Shown: piece after piece, positions 12,190 through 23,800 of the stretch
Layout of the letters: the number at the start of each line of letters is the position of its first letter
How positions within the stretch are numbered: the first letter of the stretch is position 1
Assembly: GCA_003991915.1 (NCBI GenBank)
Contig: RQTK01000097.1
Location: 372,609-436,608 of the forward strand
Length of the DNA: 64,000 bases
Reading direction: 5' to 3'
DNA from: Elysia chlorotica
Lineage: Eukaryota; Mollusca; Gastropoda; Plakobranchidae
The notes under the pieces: model-generated
Database searches by the model: none
What the model was told of the DNA's origin: nothing
Seen by the model: the letters and a program-made list of their open reading frames with translations, nothing else
Made by a program: the position numbers and the translations under genes

Positions 12190-15100
12190 CTTTTCTTTAC
12201 TATATCACTTATTCTTTGAATGAGTCTTTAAAACAAAACAACAAAAAAAAAAAACCAAAAAGGGGGGGGGGGTCGGATCCCAACCAGTCCATGTCTCTCT
12301 CTCTCTGAATGTCCCGATACTTACGTCCTGCTATTCTCACTCTTTCTCTGTGTGGCTTAACGGGGATTGTCAGAAGTTAGTCTTGGGAACTAAAAAAGGA
12401 TCGCTTAGAAGAAAATCGGATGTGTTTTAAAATAATAACCTTGTCTTTATAGTTTTAATCCCAAAAACAAAATCTCTTTCTTCCCCGTCCACCGAAAACT
12501 GTTGGACCAAAATATGTACGTCTTGAAATGGTTATCGTTCGTTTGAAAAAGAAGGCTTACGTTTCGCATTTAAGTATTGTTACTATTACTGTATCTGCCG
12601 TAACGGAAGCCCTGTCGAGACCTCGGTTTAGAATAATGCTATCAGTATCACAACGTACTAAGCTAGTGCTGGCCTAGCAGTGTTGGTACCAGCGATACCA
12701 TAACGGTAGCCCAGTGTGTCCCTCATGGGTCAACCCACTTGTTCCCCCCTCCCTCCCAAGTGATGTCTTGAAGGGAAGACACGCCTTTTGTGATTGTTTG
12801 GGTCAGGCCATTCAACCAAGCCAGATGCTGGTGTTTGGTAGGGGCCGGGTCGCAAGTGTGTGTGTATATGTCCCGGTGTTTGTGTGTGTGCGCTACGCTG
12901 ACCATGTGGTGCTGGCAACCATGAGGCAGTCCGGACAGAGGTCCTTGCCACCAGATCTAACGGTATCTTCAGTAGGAATAGAACCACAGTTGCCCCAGCA
13001 TCCTCATCCCAGGCTGGTCCATGCTCGATCCCGCTGCATGTCCCTGTCAGAGCAAATTGCTGCCACCGCCGGATTAACAAGCAGCGCTCTTGTACTCGGC
13101 CTGGCATGTGTGCAATGTGTGCAGTTGATATAAAGGTGGCTTTTGTGCAAGATAAATGTCTTCGATGTGATCTACTCAGGTACAAATGCTCAAATCGGAT
13201 CATCGTCGTTGTTCACTAGTTGGATTTAATTGTCTCTTCTTCAAAGGATCAACAATCGTGGTGTTCCGGTGTAGGATTCATTCTAAACTGTAGAATTTGT
13301 AGACCTAATACCACGTGGTGTGTAATGTATTACCTATAGGGATGTTCGATTCTTTTTTTTTTTTTTTTCCGACTTCGAGAAGAAAGTAATTATATTTACG
13401 AGACCTGAATACTCTCTAGACTACTTGAGTTGCATCGACACTTGCCCACTTTGCGTGTATAACAGCAACTATCAATAATGCTGTTCCTATTCTATCATAT
13501 ATACTTTACTCCTCATAGCTTGGGAGTGTTGTAATAATTTTGATGTATCAAAATCCCTACATGACCAATTTCTAAGGTATATATTTGATACCTTACTGAC
13601 TTCTGTTTAGACGTAAGAGCTTGAGCTAACATGATGAGTAACAAACCATCAAACCCATTGGATACGCATGCGGGCTCTCATATCGGTGCGACATGTGGCA
13701 ACCGGTTCAACCCTCGGCTCGCACTACCAAGGCCGCGGGTTCACATCCTGGCCCGGCCCAGCCGAGCATCTCCCACTACTGAGGCAAGATCTAACGCCAA
13801 CCAGCCCCGCCGACAGCCCGTCACTTTCTCCACAGCCAGCAGGAATCTTCTCAAAGACTTCAGAAGTGTTACCGCGCCTGAGCGGCCGCGTGCCACCAAA
13901 CTATCCATGTCTGAGACTCTCCATTCGGAAGAAGCGGTGACTGTAGGTGTCATCAATGTCAATGCAAACCAGAAAAAAAATCCTGGACATTTCACCTCAA
14001 CGAACCCCAACGCATCCTCACGATGTCGCAAGTCTCGCCTGGAAGTCTTGCTCTCGCTGTCAGACGACGATGATGATGGCGACAGTAGTGTGTCTCTTAG
14101 ATGCGATCCAAATCTGAACACTGTGTCCTTTGGGGGAAGAGGTAGGGCGGCTTTAGCGCTGGGTGGAAGTGCTAGCTCAGAGGATGTTTCGGCGCAGGAA
14201 ATGGGCATGATTCACCATCCCTCGCCGGTTCTTCCAATGTGTGACAGCGACGAGGATAACATCAACGACCTGGAGGCGATGTACGAGCACGGCATGGGCG
14301 AGCCCCCCTGCCCAGACAGCGGCCTGGGCCAGGAGCTTAGCGACAGTTCCAGCAGTCTAATGGACGCGGACATGATCTCGCTCTTCAGCGGCAGTTCTGG
14401 GAGCTCTGGCAGTTCGAGCTGCTGCGGGAGCCTCTCTCCGTCTCCATGGGAGGAAACGATAGACTTCACCAGCTCCCCGCTCATGGTGGACACCGTGGGC
14501 GGGGACGCTGCCGATTTTCCCGACAGCTCGTCGTCGAAGACCCCAAAGAAATCGGCCATTTCCGCTTGTTCTGTCGATTCCGATCACGTGCCCAACGATA
14601 CCAAGCGAGGTAGCTCCTGTGTGTCCAGGGGTCGGCGTCAGGACGTGTCAGGAATTAGGGTGGGCTGGAAACCCCTGGTTGAGTCTCGTGGCTTCACTGG
14701 TCCGGACACACTTCGCCAGACCGGACATCTGGGACAGATCATGACCACTGCAGTCGCTGGTGCATCACCGGACTCTGGGATAGATTCGCCGAATGGAAAG
14801 CAGATAGTAGTAAGATTTTGGTGTCTCATTTTATGTTTCAGTCTGTCCTGAATTGTCATTCAACTATGTTGACACATAATTTTTGGGTTTAATTTTCATT
14901 CTTTGCAAAGCTTAAAAAACATGTACATCTAGGGTGTTCCTAAGATTTGTGAAAGTTTGCTCTGCCTGAAGCTTAGATTGGTATAAACTTATAAAACAAC
15001 ACCCATGTTCAAATTCTGCTAAATTCGATATCACTCACGCACGTTGTAAAGACAATGTTGCAGTATTGTTTCTCTCGTCCTCTCCACATTGTAATCGGTC

Positions 15101-18100
15101 TTTTGCATAATCCGTGTTACGATAGTGTTGAAACGTTTATCTTTTTTTTTGTAATTATTTCTTAAATCAGTCGGTTGTTAAATCACCCAATGAAAATGCG
15201 CATACTTTCAGACTTAAACAAGATCCCCACCTTCTCCCGCCGCAGATATTTGTGATTGTTAAAAAAAAGCTTGACGCTATAAATTCATACGGGACAGAAG
15301 GGGTTAAAAAAAAAAAATTCCGATCAATTCTTTTCGAAATGTGGAGAAAAGTGAATGAGAAAATTTACCAGAGTTTAGGTTTTAAGAAACACTTTTTTTC
15401 AGTCCTCTTTCTTCTTTTATGATTAAGAAAATTTCGTGTTACAAGACTAAGAGCGCTGGTCTGTATGGAGGGTGATTCCACATAACGTTATGCTGGTCTA
15501 GTGCCAACCTACTCACTAAAAGACGACTGGCATCTTTTGAATGCTCGGGCTTAAACTGGCGCAAGTAGTAGAGCGTTGGTCTCCCAATCTGGAGGTATCT
15601 GGTTCGAATCCCACAGTCGGTCGAAATTATATTTGTCCCAATCCGCCCCCTACTGGTTGGGTCGGTGTCAGTATAGTGTGTCCGACCTAGAAATAAGTCA
15701 TGGTATCATTGCACTTTTCAGAAGTTAGATTTGGGGTCCGTCCGCGATATAGCCCATACGCTTATCAAGAAAAACCAACTGTTGAGTGCAGGTGTGTACA
15801 GCCGGCGACAAACAGTTATCACGGCTTTGTGAGCGGCGAGTTTAAAGCACCTGAGGAACTCATGTGATTGGCTTGGCTCGTTCGATTGACTCTGCCGTTG
15901 CCGAAGCGTCGTCAGGGTGAGCAGCAGGTCTCTCTTCGAAGCTTTCATGATTTACAGTCAGCGAGATCAAGCTAAGTGTGGGCTGGTGTGATTGGTTGTT
16001 CGCTTCTGTTCAGCTGTCTGGGTCACTATTTGAAATCTTCTGTATCTTTTTTCTGTTTGTGGAAATATGTTTTATTTTAATTTTAATTTTTGTGTTGTGC
16101 TGCAGCAGTCAAAGGCTTTGTCGACAGTCCATGATCAAATCCATTAAACTCGAATCGTGCCCTGGTGAATCGCTAAGCGTTCTATTTCCCTCTCCCTACC
16201 CACCTGTATCTATTTTTCCCAGACAAAGGTTAGATTTATTGGCGTCTTCTATGGGCGTGCCGTGTGTTTGTGTGGTTCGTGTTTTTGCAAGCCTTTATGC
16301 TTGTTTTTAAATCATCATTCCTTGAACTCCTTTGATTTCAATTTCGCACCCCTGTCTCTCTTTCATTGTCTCTGCCATTTACGCATATGCACCCCCTCCG
16401 TCCCCGATCCCTTACGTTAACATCGCCATTTCAGTACGAAACTCGGATATATGCTTTCATCTAAAATAGTTAAAAACATAACGCACCATTTCGTCATTTT
16501 AACTCTTCATGTATTTTAATTCCCACATCCTTATGGCCTCAAGTTCCTTAATTATTCATCTTTAATTATCCATAAATGCTTCGAGCATCATCGCACAGCC
16601 CTAGCTTTATGCACGTGCATTTGTTTGCATGCCCTTCCCGTCGTGCATCAGTAGGCAACCACCTGCTCACTGTGCCCCGCCCTGTCTCTCTCACCGCTCC
16701 CAGCCCCCTGTGCAAAGGTGCGTGCACTACACACACCTGATGTATCGGAGCTCAGGACGCCTCCAAATTCTTTTGTTCTCTTGTTCTCCGGTTCTGGACA
16801 AAGAGGACCGAGGATCTCAAATTCGTTTATAGGGAAGGAGGACCGCTGGGAGTCGAGTCTACCTCTGAGATAAACTTGTGGTTGTCCATGTTTTTTTGGT
16901 GAAGAGGGATAAACTAATAGAGCTGTAGACCTACCTTTGCTAAATTTGAAAAACGTACACACAACAATCTTGTAATTACGATTCATTTATCGTAGGGATT
17001 GATTTTATGGAATTGTGTAGAAGTTACTTAAAACGCAATTGTTTTTGTTTATTTGGTCTTAAATTTTCTTTCGCTTTCTCCCCCTGTTTCCCACGTCCTC
17101 CAAGAGTGGGAAACACCGGGACACACACTCACACATAGACACGCTGGTAGGGGCTTTCTCTCTCCCAGGTCTCAGCTGCTGCGCGTCTTTTCAGGTGACG
17201 CTGTCAGGCAGAAGGGAATTTTCCGTTTTTGCGGAGCTTGTCTAGGTTGCTCAAAGCATCGGAATACAGTGTACAATGACTGTATAATCCTTTACCTAGG
17301 TCTGGGTGCCTATGAGTGAAAAGAAATAACCCTAGGAGGGTATTGCGGAAAGTGGAAACTTAATATGAGTCATTCAGAAAGAAGCGAAATAACCCATGAA
17401 TTGTATGTGACTTTAAATACCAACCTGTCTCATCCATGTTATTAATAATAGATAATTATGAATCCTTATTTGTTGCGAACGGTAAACATTCCATTCCTTA
17501 AAATAATATCTGATCTGAGTGGAAAAACTGGACATTTTGACATTAAACATGAATTATAAAATGTAATACATGTATATGTCGTGGCTAAACCAATGCCGAA
17601 CAGGGGTTCTTACACGGCCGCGGCCACTAGTCTCGGCTTTCTAGCTTATTCTTCTTCTACTTCTTTAATTCATTTTCTCCACCCCCGTCCCCTCTTTCTC
17701 TCTGGCTCTCTTGTCTATTTATACTATTTTTCATTCGGTGTCTACCTTTTTATCTTCATCCTTTTTGCCTCCTCCAAGTCTGCACTATTGGCACATGCAC
17801 AATGGACATCAGCTAGACAAATGTGATGATACAATTTGAGACCATCATTATATCAGCCATTATAGGAAACTTTATACTTTGGGTGGGAGCTGTGACAGAA
17901 TGTAATGTATTTTATATTGTAGATGTAACCCTGGCCCCTCGGATGAGTCACCATGGTGACTGGAGCAGTGAGAGAGGGGGCCGACGTGTGCGAATCATGC
18001 TGTTTGTTAGTACAGTAGTAGTACATATACATGTAGTTATACGTGCTGCACAAAGTATTGAATCGATGAAAGTTGTTTCTCTCAAAACTCTCGTAGAATA

Positions 18101-18587
18101 AAGTGAATTGTAATGTTCGACCAAATGGAAGGTATGATTTTCAATCGTCGAAAATTAATTGTATTTGATGTGCAGAGTGGCTTCAGATAGCTTGTTGTGT
18201 CTGGTTTGCATTAAAATATTAAAAAGTTCGTGCTAAATAAAAATGTCCTTGTAACCTACCGGTACCGATTATTAAAGCGGTGGCTTTGGTAGCTTTAGGG
18301 TAAATGGTATAATCATCTTACCTGTACTGTATGCTTGCAAAACGTCAAACAAACTTGTGTGACCGGTAAACTCAGATGGTTTCTTACTTAAGTCGGGGTT
18401 CGGGTATATAATATAGTATATTCTAGCGACTGAACTTTCCCTTCAATCTGCTTTTTGGGGTTTTCATATTTTTCCAGACATGAATAGTGCACACCCGCCT
18501 GTCCATCTCTTAAGTCCTTGCTAGCGGGCAGTGAGAGCTTAGTTCTCCATGACAACTCATCTAATCCTCCCCCATCCCCCTTCTCTC

Positions 18588-18646
<59 letters not shown>

Positions 18647-19466
18647 ACCTCTCACTCTGTGACGACTGAAATTATCCACTTGAAAAGATAATATTCTGAA
18701 TTCCCAAACACTTGAAGGTTACGGCACAAAAATCCTGCTTTAGAAATACAAGACAAGAGTCTTACACCATTAAACAGGATGATGTTACCTGGGGCGATAT
18801 AGATCTATTTTCCCACATCTCCTCTTCAGCGGTAGGCAAAGCTGGACTACATGGGACCCCTCGCGCCGCCACAAAGCTCGAGATGACCATGCCAGAGATT
18901 TTAAAACGGACTGTGCGATCCACATGACCATTACTGACGACACAATCACGCCCATTGTGCATAGTCCCTCATTGGCTCCGTATGGCTATGGTAGAGCTAT
19001 GATTGGACGCCGGTGAAGATCTCCTTAGTCTTCGTTTTCATTGTTATGGGTCCCGTGATCGCAAACCCTTTAAAGAGGAAAGGATGTAACAGGACACGGG
19101 ATTATTTTTTTCCGGTAATGGATTCCTTACGTGAAAAGATGGGAAGTGTGAAACGTGGGTAGCCAAAAGTCCTCGGGGTGGATCTCTCGCTCGCGGCCAT
19201 TTTTTTACGACCCATGATTAAAGGCTGGCGTCTTCAATACTCCATGTAACGTTGAACTTATTCCCGTGTGCGGTGGTCACTTGGTCAGAGGTCGGGCAGA
19301 CTCCTGGCGTATTTGAATAATATACTGGGAATCCGAGTCGAGAACGACCGAGAATGTTTATCTCCGGTACCTCCTTACTTTGTGTTTCACCTTTCACTCT
19401 GTCGTAATATTAGGTTTACTACCGCTCTCAACAAAATAATTGTTCAGCCTATCTCCCTGTCTGTAC

Positions 19467-19524
<58 letters not shown>

Positions 19525-19863
19525 CTTTTTCTCGCTGTGTCTCTCTCACCTGTTTAAATGGGCTTTTTGTCGGTACAATATATGTTTGGTTGTTGTCTTG
19601 AGTTTAATTTTAATAGATAAAACACGCATATTTCTTCAATTTCTTAATTTAACAAACAACAACAGTAACAAAAGACAACCCGACAGGGGATTCCCCCTGC
19701 CCCTTGAATGAAATTAAAAATGAGATCAGCTCTAAATCTGCGCTTATCGTTATGGAGCTATCACAGGGGTCGGCATCAGGGTCAAAGGTCGCTTCACTTC
19801 CTCCCCGAAAAAAAGGTCGCGGTAAGGACCGACCGATGAGTAACAGTAGTAATCATAGTTACT

Positions 19864-19907
<44 letters not shown>

Positions 19908-20798
19908 CCCTTCTCTCTCTCTATCTCTCTCTCTCTCTGTACAATGCATTTCCACACGTCTTTGCCATTAGTAATGCTATTCATTCGCTAAAGAATCGTA
20001 AAGATATGATATAAATGGTTTTTTTTGTGTGTGTTTTTTTTACTGGTTACCTATCATTAATTTGCTGCATGTGCGTTTTCTTATTTTTTTAAGTATAACT
20101 ATCCCAGTATCCTCCCAACCAACTAAACAACTCTCGCCCGAAACTTATGCAAGAAATTAGTGAAGAAACTCACCTCACCTCAAACTTTCCATCCCACGTT
20201 CTCAACTGCTCCTCCCAAATCTGACCTTCACCCTTGTCTGTGGTGTATTTTGTGGTTGGATCTGCCAGTACTGTACATGTACTCCATTCACAAAAGCCTG
20301 CAGCAGCCGAGCTACAAATAGCCCTGCTGTAATTGGTCACGCTTGGAATCAGAGAGTCTAGAACTCCTCAAGGCCGAATTAGATGTCTGCAGTCTGTGTG
20401 ATACAAATATTATTCCTTGTTTTCTGTTGCTACCAGAGCACAGGCGAGCTATATTTGTGAAGATTTATGTTACAGCCATAAATCCTCCGATATAATGTTA
20501 TCCTACGCGTATGCGCCGCTGTCACTGAAGGTGTACAGTGTAGCAACAGTCTAGAAAGGAGTGTATTTAGTACTATTTCCTTATCATTTATTTGAATTGC
20601 TTTGGTTGAAAACAAATGTGACTAAAACACTAAAACAGCCGGTGTTGCTGCATACACGTATTTTTTCTAGTTTGCTTCTGTGATAAAAAAAAAATCCCAT
20701 GTAAGTAGAGGTTAATCTGGCATGTTGACCAACAGTTACGATAGCACCAAGACTAATATTGTAACACTTGTACTTGTACTAAAATGGTTGCTTGCTCT

Positions 20799-20871
<73 letters not shown>

Positions 20872-23800
20872 CATCAAAGCTGCCAGCCAGCACTCTTGAA
20901 AAGATGATGATGTTGCATGTTTTATCCACGTGAGCCGGGTAGTCTAGAATGACCATCGGCCTATCGCGGTTGGTATTAGGTATTATCTTCATCAACCCCG
21001 TAAAAATCACAACAAGAATATACTGGGTTCCTTTCCAAGACGTAATGAACACATGCACATTCATGAATGTGAATGAATGAACAAGGTCAGGAAAAGGCTT
21101 GTGGGTTGTGAGATGTGTCTAGTATTTGTGTACACGTGGTGGGGTCGAAGTTGGGTAGTGAGGAAGAGAAAACCCGTTGTCCCTGTTTGTTTTTTTACAA
21201 CGGGTTTTCAAGCGAATCGCACCGTGCCGCACTTCCTGTGTCTGTGCTCTTGCAGCTGACATGCACGTCTCGACTCTCGAGGTCAGGGTTATAGTGGGAG
21301 ACGGGAGAGTTTCCTCTACCTTGATAAAAAAGAGTTGAGAGTATAGAGGTTGACTGCATGCAGCTTTGTTTGTACTCGGTAGTAGACCAGACACTGGTCT
21401 GTATAGTTTCTTTGTTGACACGCCGTGACACCGCAGTTAACATGCTAAACAATACAAGAAGAGCCTGTAAGAATAATTATGCACAATGTACATTAGTGCA
21501 GGTACATGTACCATGTCATTAGGGAGTGAGCATTGTGTATGTGTGTCTTTTAATGAGGGGAGTTGTGCCCGCAAAGTTTTATATTCTAAGCCTAAATCAC
21601 GTTGAACTTATATTTGAACTTAAGTCTTTTCTTTTGCTCAAAGGTAGGGAGACATAACTGAAAAATAAAGCGGAGACATAAGGGATTGAAATCAGACTGA
21701 GCAATATTCTCCTGGGCTCAAAATAGTCCCCATTACTACATGTACTACCATGGTCCACTCCAGCAGTGTGTGAGCATGGCATGTGTGATAGGGTAGCACC
21801 AATGGCCCAAAAGTACAAGATGGGTCCTTGCATTTGATGTGGTGATGAGTGATAAGTTGAATGTGATACATGTACGGATAGGCTGGTCCATCCAGGGGTG
21901 TGTAACTGCTTAGTATACAAGTTAACAGTATCATACAAATCGTATTGTCTAGACTGCGCATAGTCCCAGTCCTAATCTTTTGTCTCTACTTACAATTTTT
22001 CTTAAGTCAATCTATAAGAGAAGAAAGAAAGGATAGGGGGGGGCACATAAGTGTGAGTGTAGTGGATTTTTGCCTAGGGGGAGTAATCAGTTTTCAAAGG
22101 GAACTAACAGCAGGACCTGGTGCCATTTTGTGTTTACAAGCAATACCACATGAATCAATCAATCAAATCTAGTCTTTCAACTGCAATATTTGGGTGTAAG
22201 CAAAACTTTTCTAGGTTCTCCAAGAAGATCCTTTGTAAGGTATACCCCCGATCGGGATACCCAGGGCGTAGTCTATATATTTTGTGCCCTAACCACTAAA
22301 AAAACCCTAACAAATCAAGGGGTTTACACAGGGTACTGAACCAGCAACCTTCCAACTAGGCATGCCATGCTCTACCTTTGATTGGGAGTGTTTTGGTTTT
22401 TTATAATGCTTGGATCTTTTATGACTTCTCCAAATTTAAACTTTAACATTAATACTTCGCCCTCTCTGATATGAGTATTTTAGCCATTTTTCACCAAAAC
22501 AAATAATATATTTCACTATTGGAGATTTTAAAGAAAATTAAACTGTTTTCTCTTTTTATCAATCAGGTTGGCATCCTTGACTCTAATGGAGAAATCAAAG
22601 GCTTCTCAGAAAACCAGTCCACTTCACGTAAGTTATATGTTTTCTAGATCTCCTTTTAGCAGTGCCATAATTTGCTTTTCTTTGTTTGTTCATATCAGGA
22701 CTAGGGTTACTGCTTCTTTTTACAGGCACAGGGGGTGATAGTCTAATTGCTGATGTGTTCATCTAAATTTGGGAGGTATTTTTCAGAGACTCAAAGAAAA
22801 ACTGATGTTTTCATGTCCATTTGGGAAGTAATTTTTCCCCTTAGCCCATGATTTCATTTGGAAAAAGAAAGTCATGTAATTTAAGCTCTCCTCAAGCATT
22901 TTGAACTATTTGAAAGTGAAAAGACAATGTCTCTTAAGTTTAATTTTCTTTTTACAGAGTTGGGCAATATGTGACAGTTTGTATTCTTCACATGTGCAGC
23001 CTCAACAGCCTGGCCTAAAAAAAATTTTTTTTTCTTCAAAGGACCTGACTCTGGCCAGCACTGTTGTGCTCTATTTCAGTTTTCTGTAGCTTCAGTAGTG
23101 CGCCCTAATTTTGTGGCCCTTGTTGCTAAAAATAAGATAAGACTTGTAAGTTACTCCTTTCTATCACTGAAAATACATCTCTATCTTTGGTCCTTTTACT
23201 TCAACATTGACTGTGTAGTACTTTTTTTCTATGAGGAAGAGAGTTTTTTTTTCTTATTTTGTGTCTCCCAGGTTACCTCGGAGAATCCTATGAGTTAACA
23301 GGTCCCAAGACTGACATCATACATATATTACGTGCTGCCACTCACAATAGTCATAATGACATTAATGGGGGTTCGAACTATAAAAACATTTTTTTCTGAA
23401 TTGTGGGCATGAATGCGGCACCTCAATGCTCTACAACTTGCACAATTTGCACCAGCTTATATACCTTATATACACTTACTTTGTCATATATGTTTCTTTT
23501 GGAAGGATGTAATGTAATGTCCTTTTTCAGACATTGTAGATCGATTTAATTTACAGGACATGTTTTGAGTGATTCCTGAATAATTATTCACAATTTTGTA
23601 AAATAACGACCATGTAGACTCAATGAAGCTTAAGTATTTTAGAAGTCAGCCTGTTGATGCATCATCATCATCATCATCAGTGCCCTCCACCCTTCATATG
23701 GTCACAAATCAGGAGAGCCATTCATTTCTACACTGAGCACATAGTCAAATTTTCTTACTTTTTACTTCATAAGTTCATTGTTTGACCTATTTTGAAATAA

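Larger units (their letters stand above)
8670..22566 (+). other. TFDP intron 2 (13.9 kb) with gap, repeats and an embedded candidate exon
   Basis: By far the longest intron here. It contains an 86-base N gap (10438-10523), a 46-base poly-T tract, a 1.2 kb serine-rich ORF (13631-14851), SINE heads (13688-13790, 15548-15786, 22240-22378) and several long CT microsatellites. From about 10.5 to 21 kb it is visibly more GC-rich than the flanking intronic DNA. Apart from the 13631-14851 ORF no other coding segment is supported; the 139-aa ORF at 12714-13133 has overlapping ORFs on the other strand and no recognisable features. Confidence 0.7.

Noticed and set aside
12714-13203. Overlapping 139-aa (+) and 157-aa (-) ORFs
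   Set aside because: Mutually overlapping, no recognisable domains, GT/CT-rich content and no fitting splice sites; probably chance ORFs in GC-richer DNA.
13610-14809. Inclusion of the serine-rich ORF as an internal TFDP exon using the acceptor at 13609
   Set aside because: Joined to exon 2 (phase 0) it reads ACG TAA at once; joined to exon 1 (phase 1) it reads to TGA after a few codons. Only use as a first coding exon keeps the frame.
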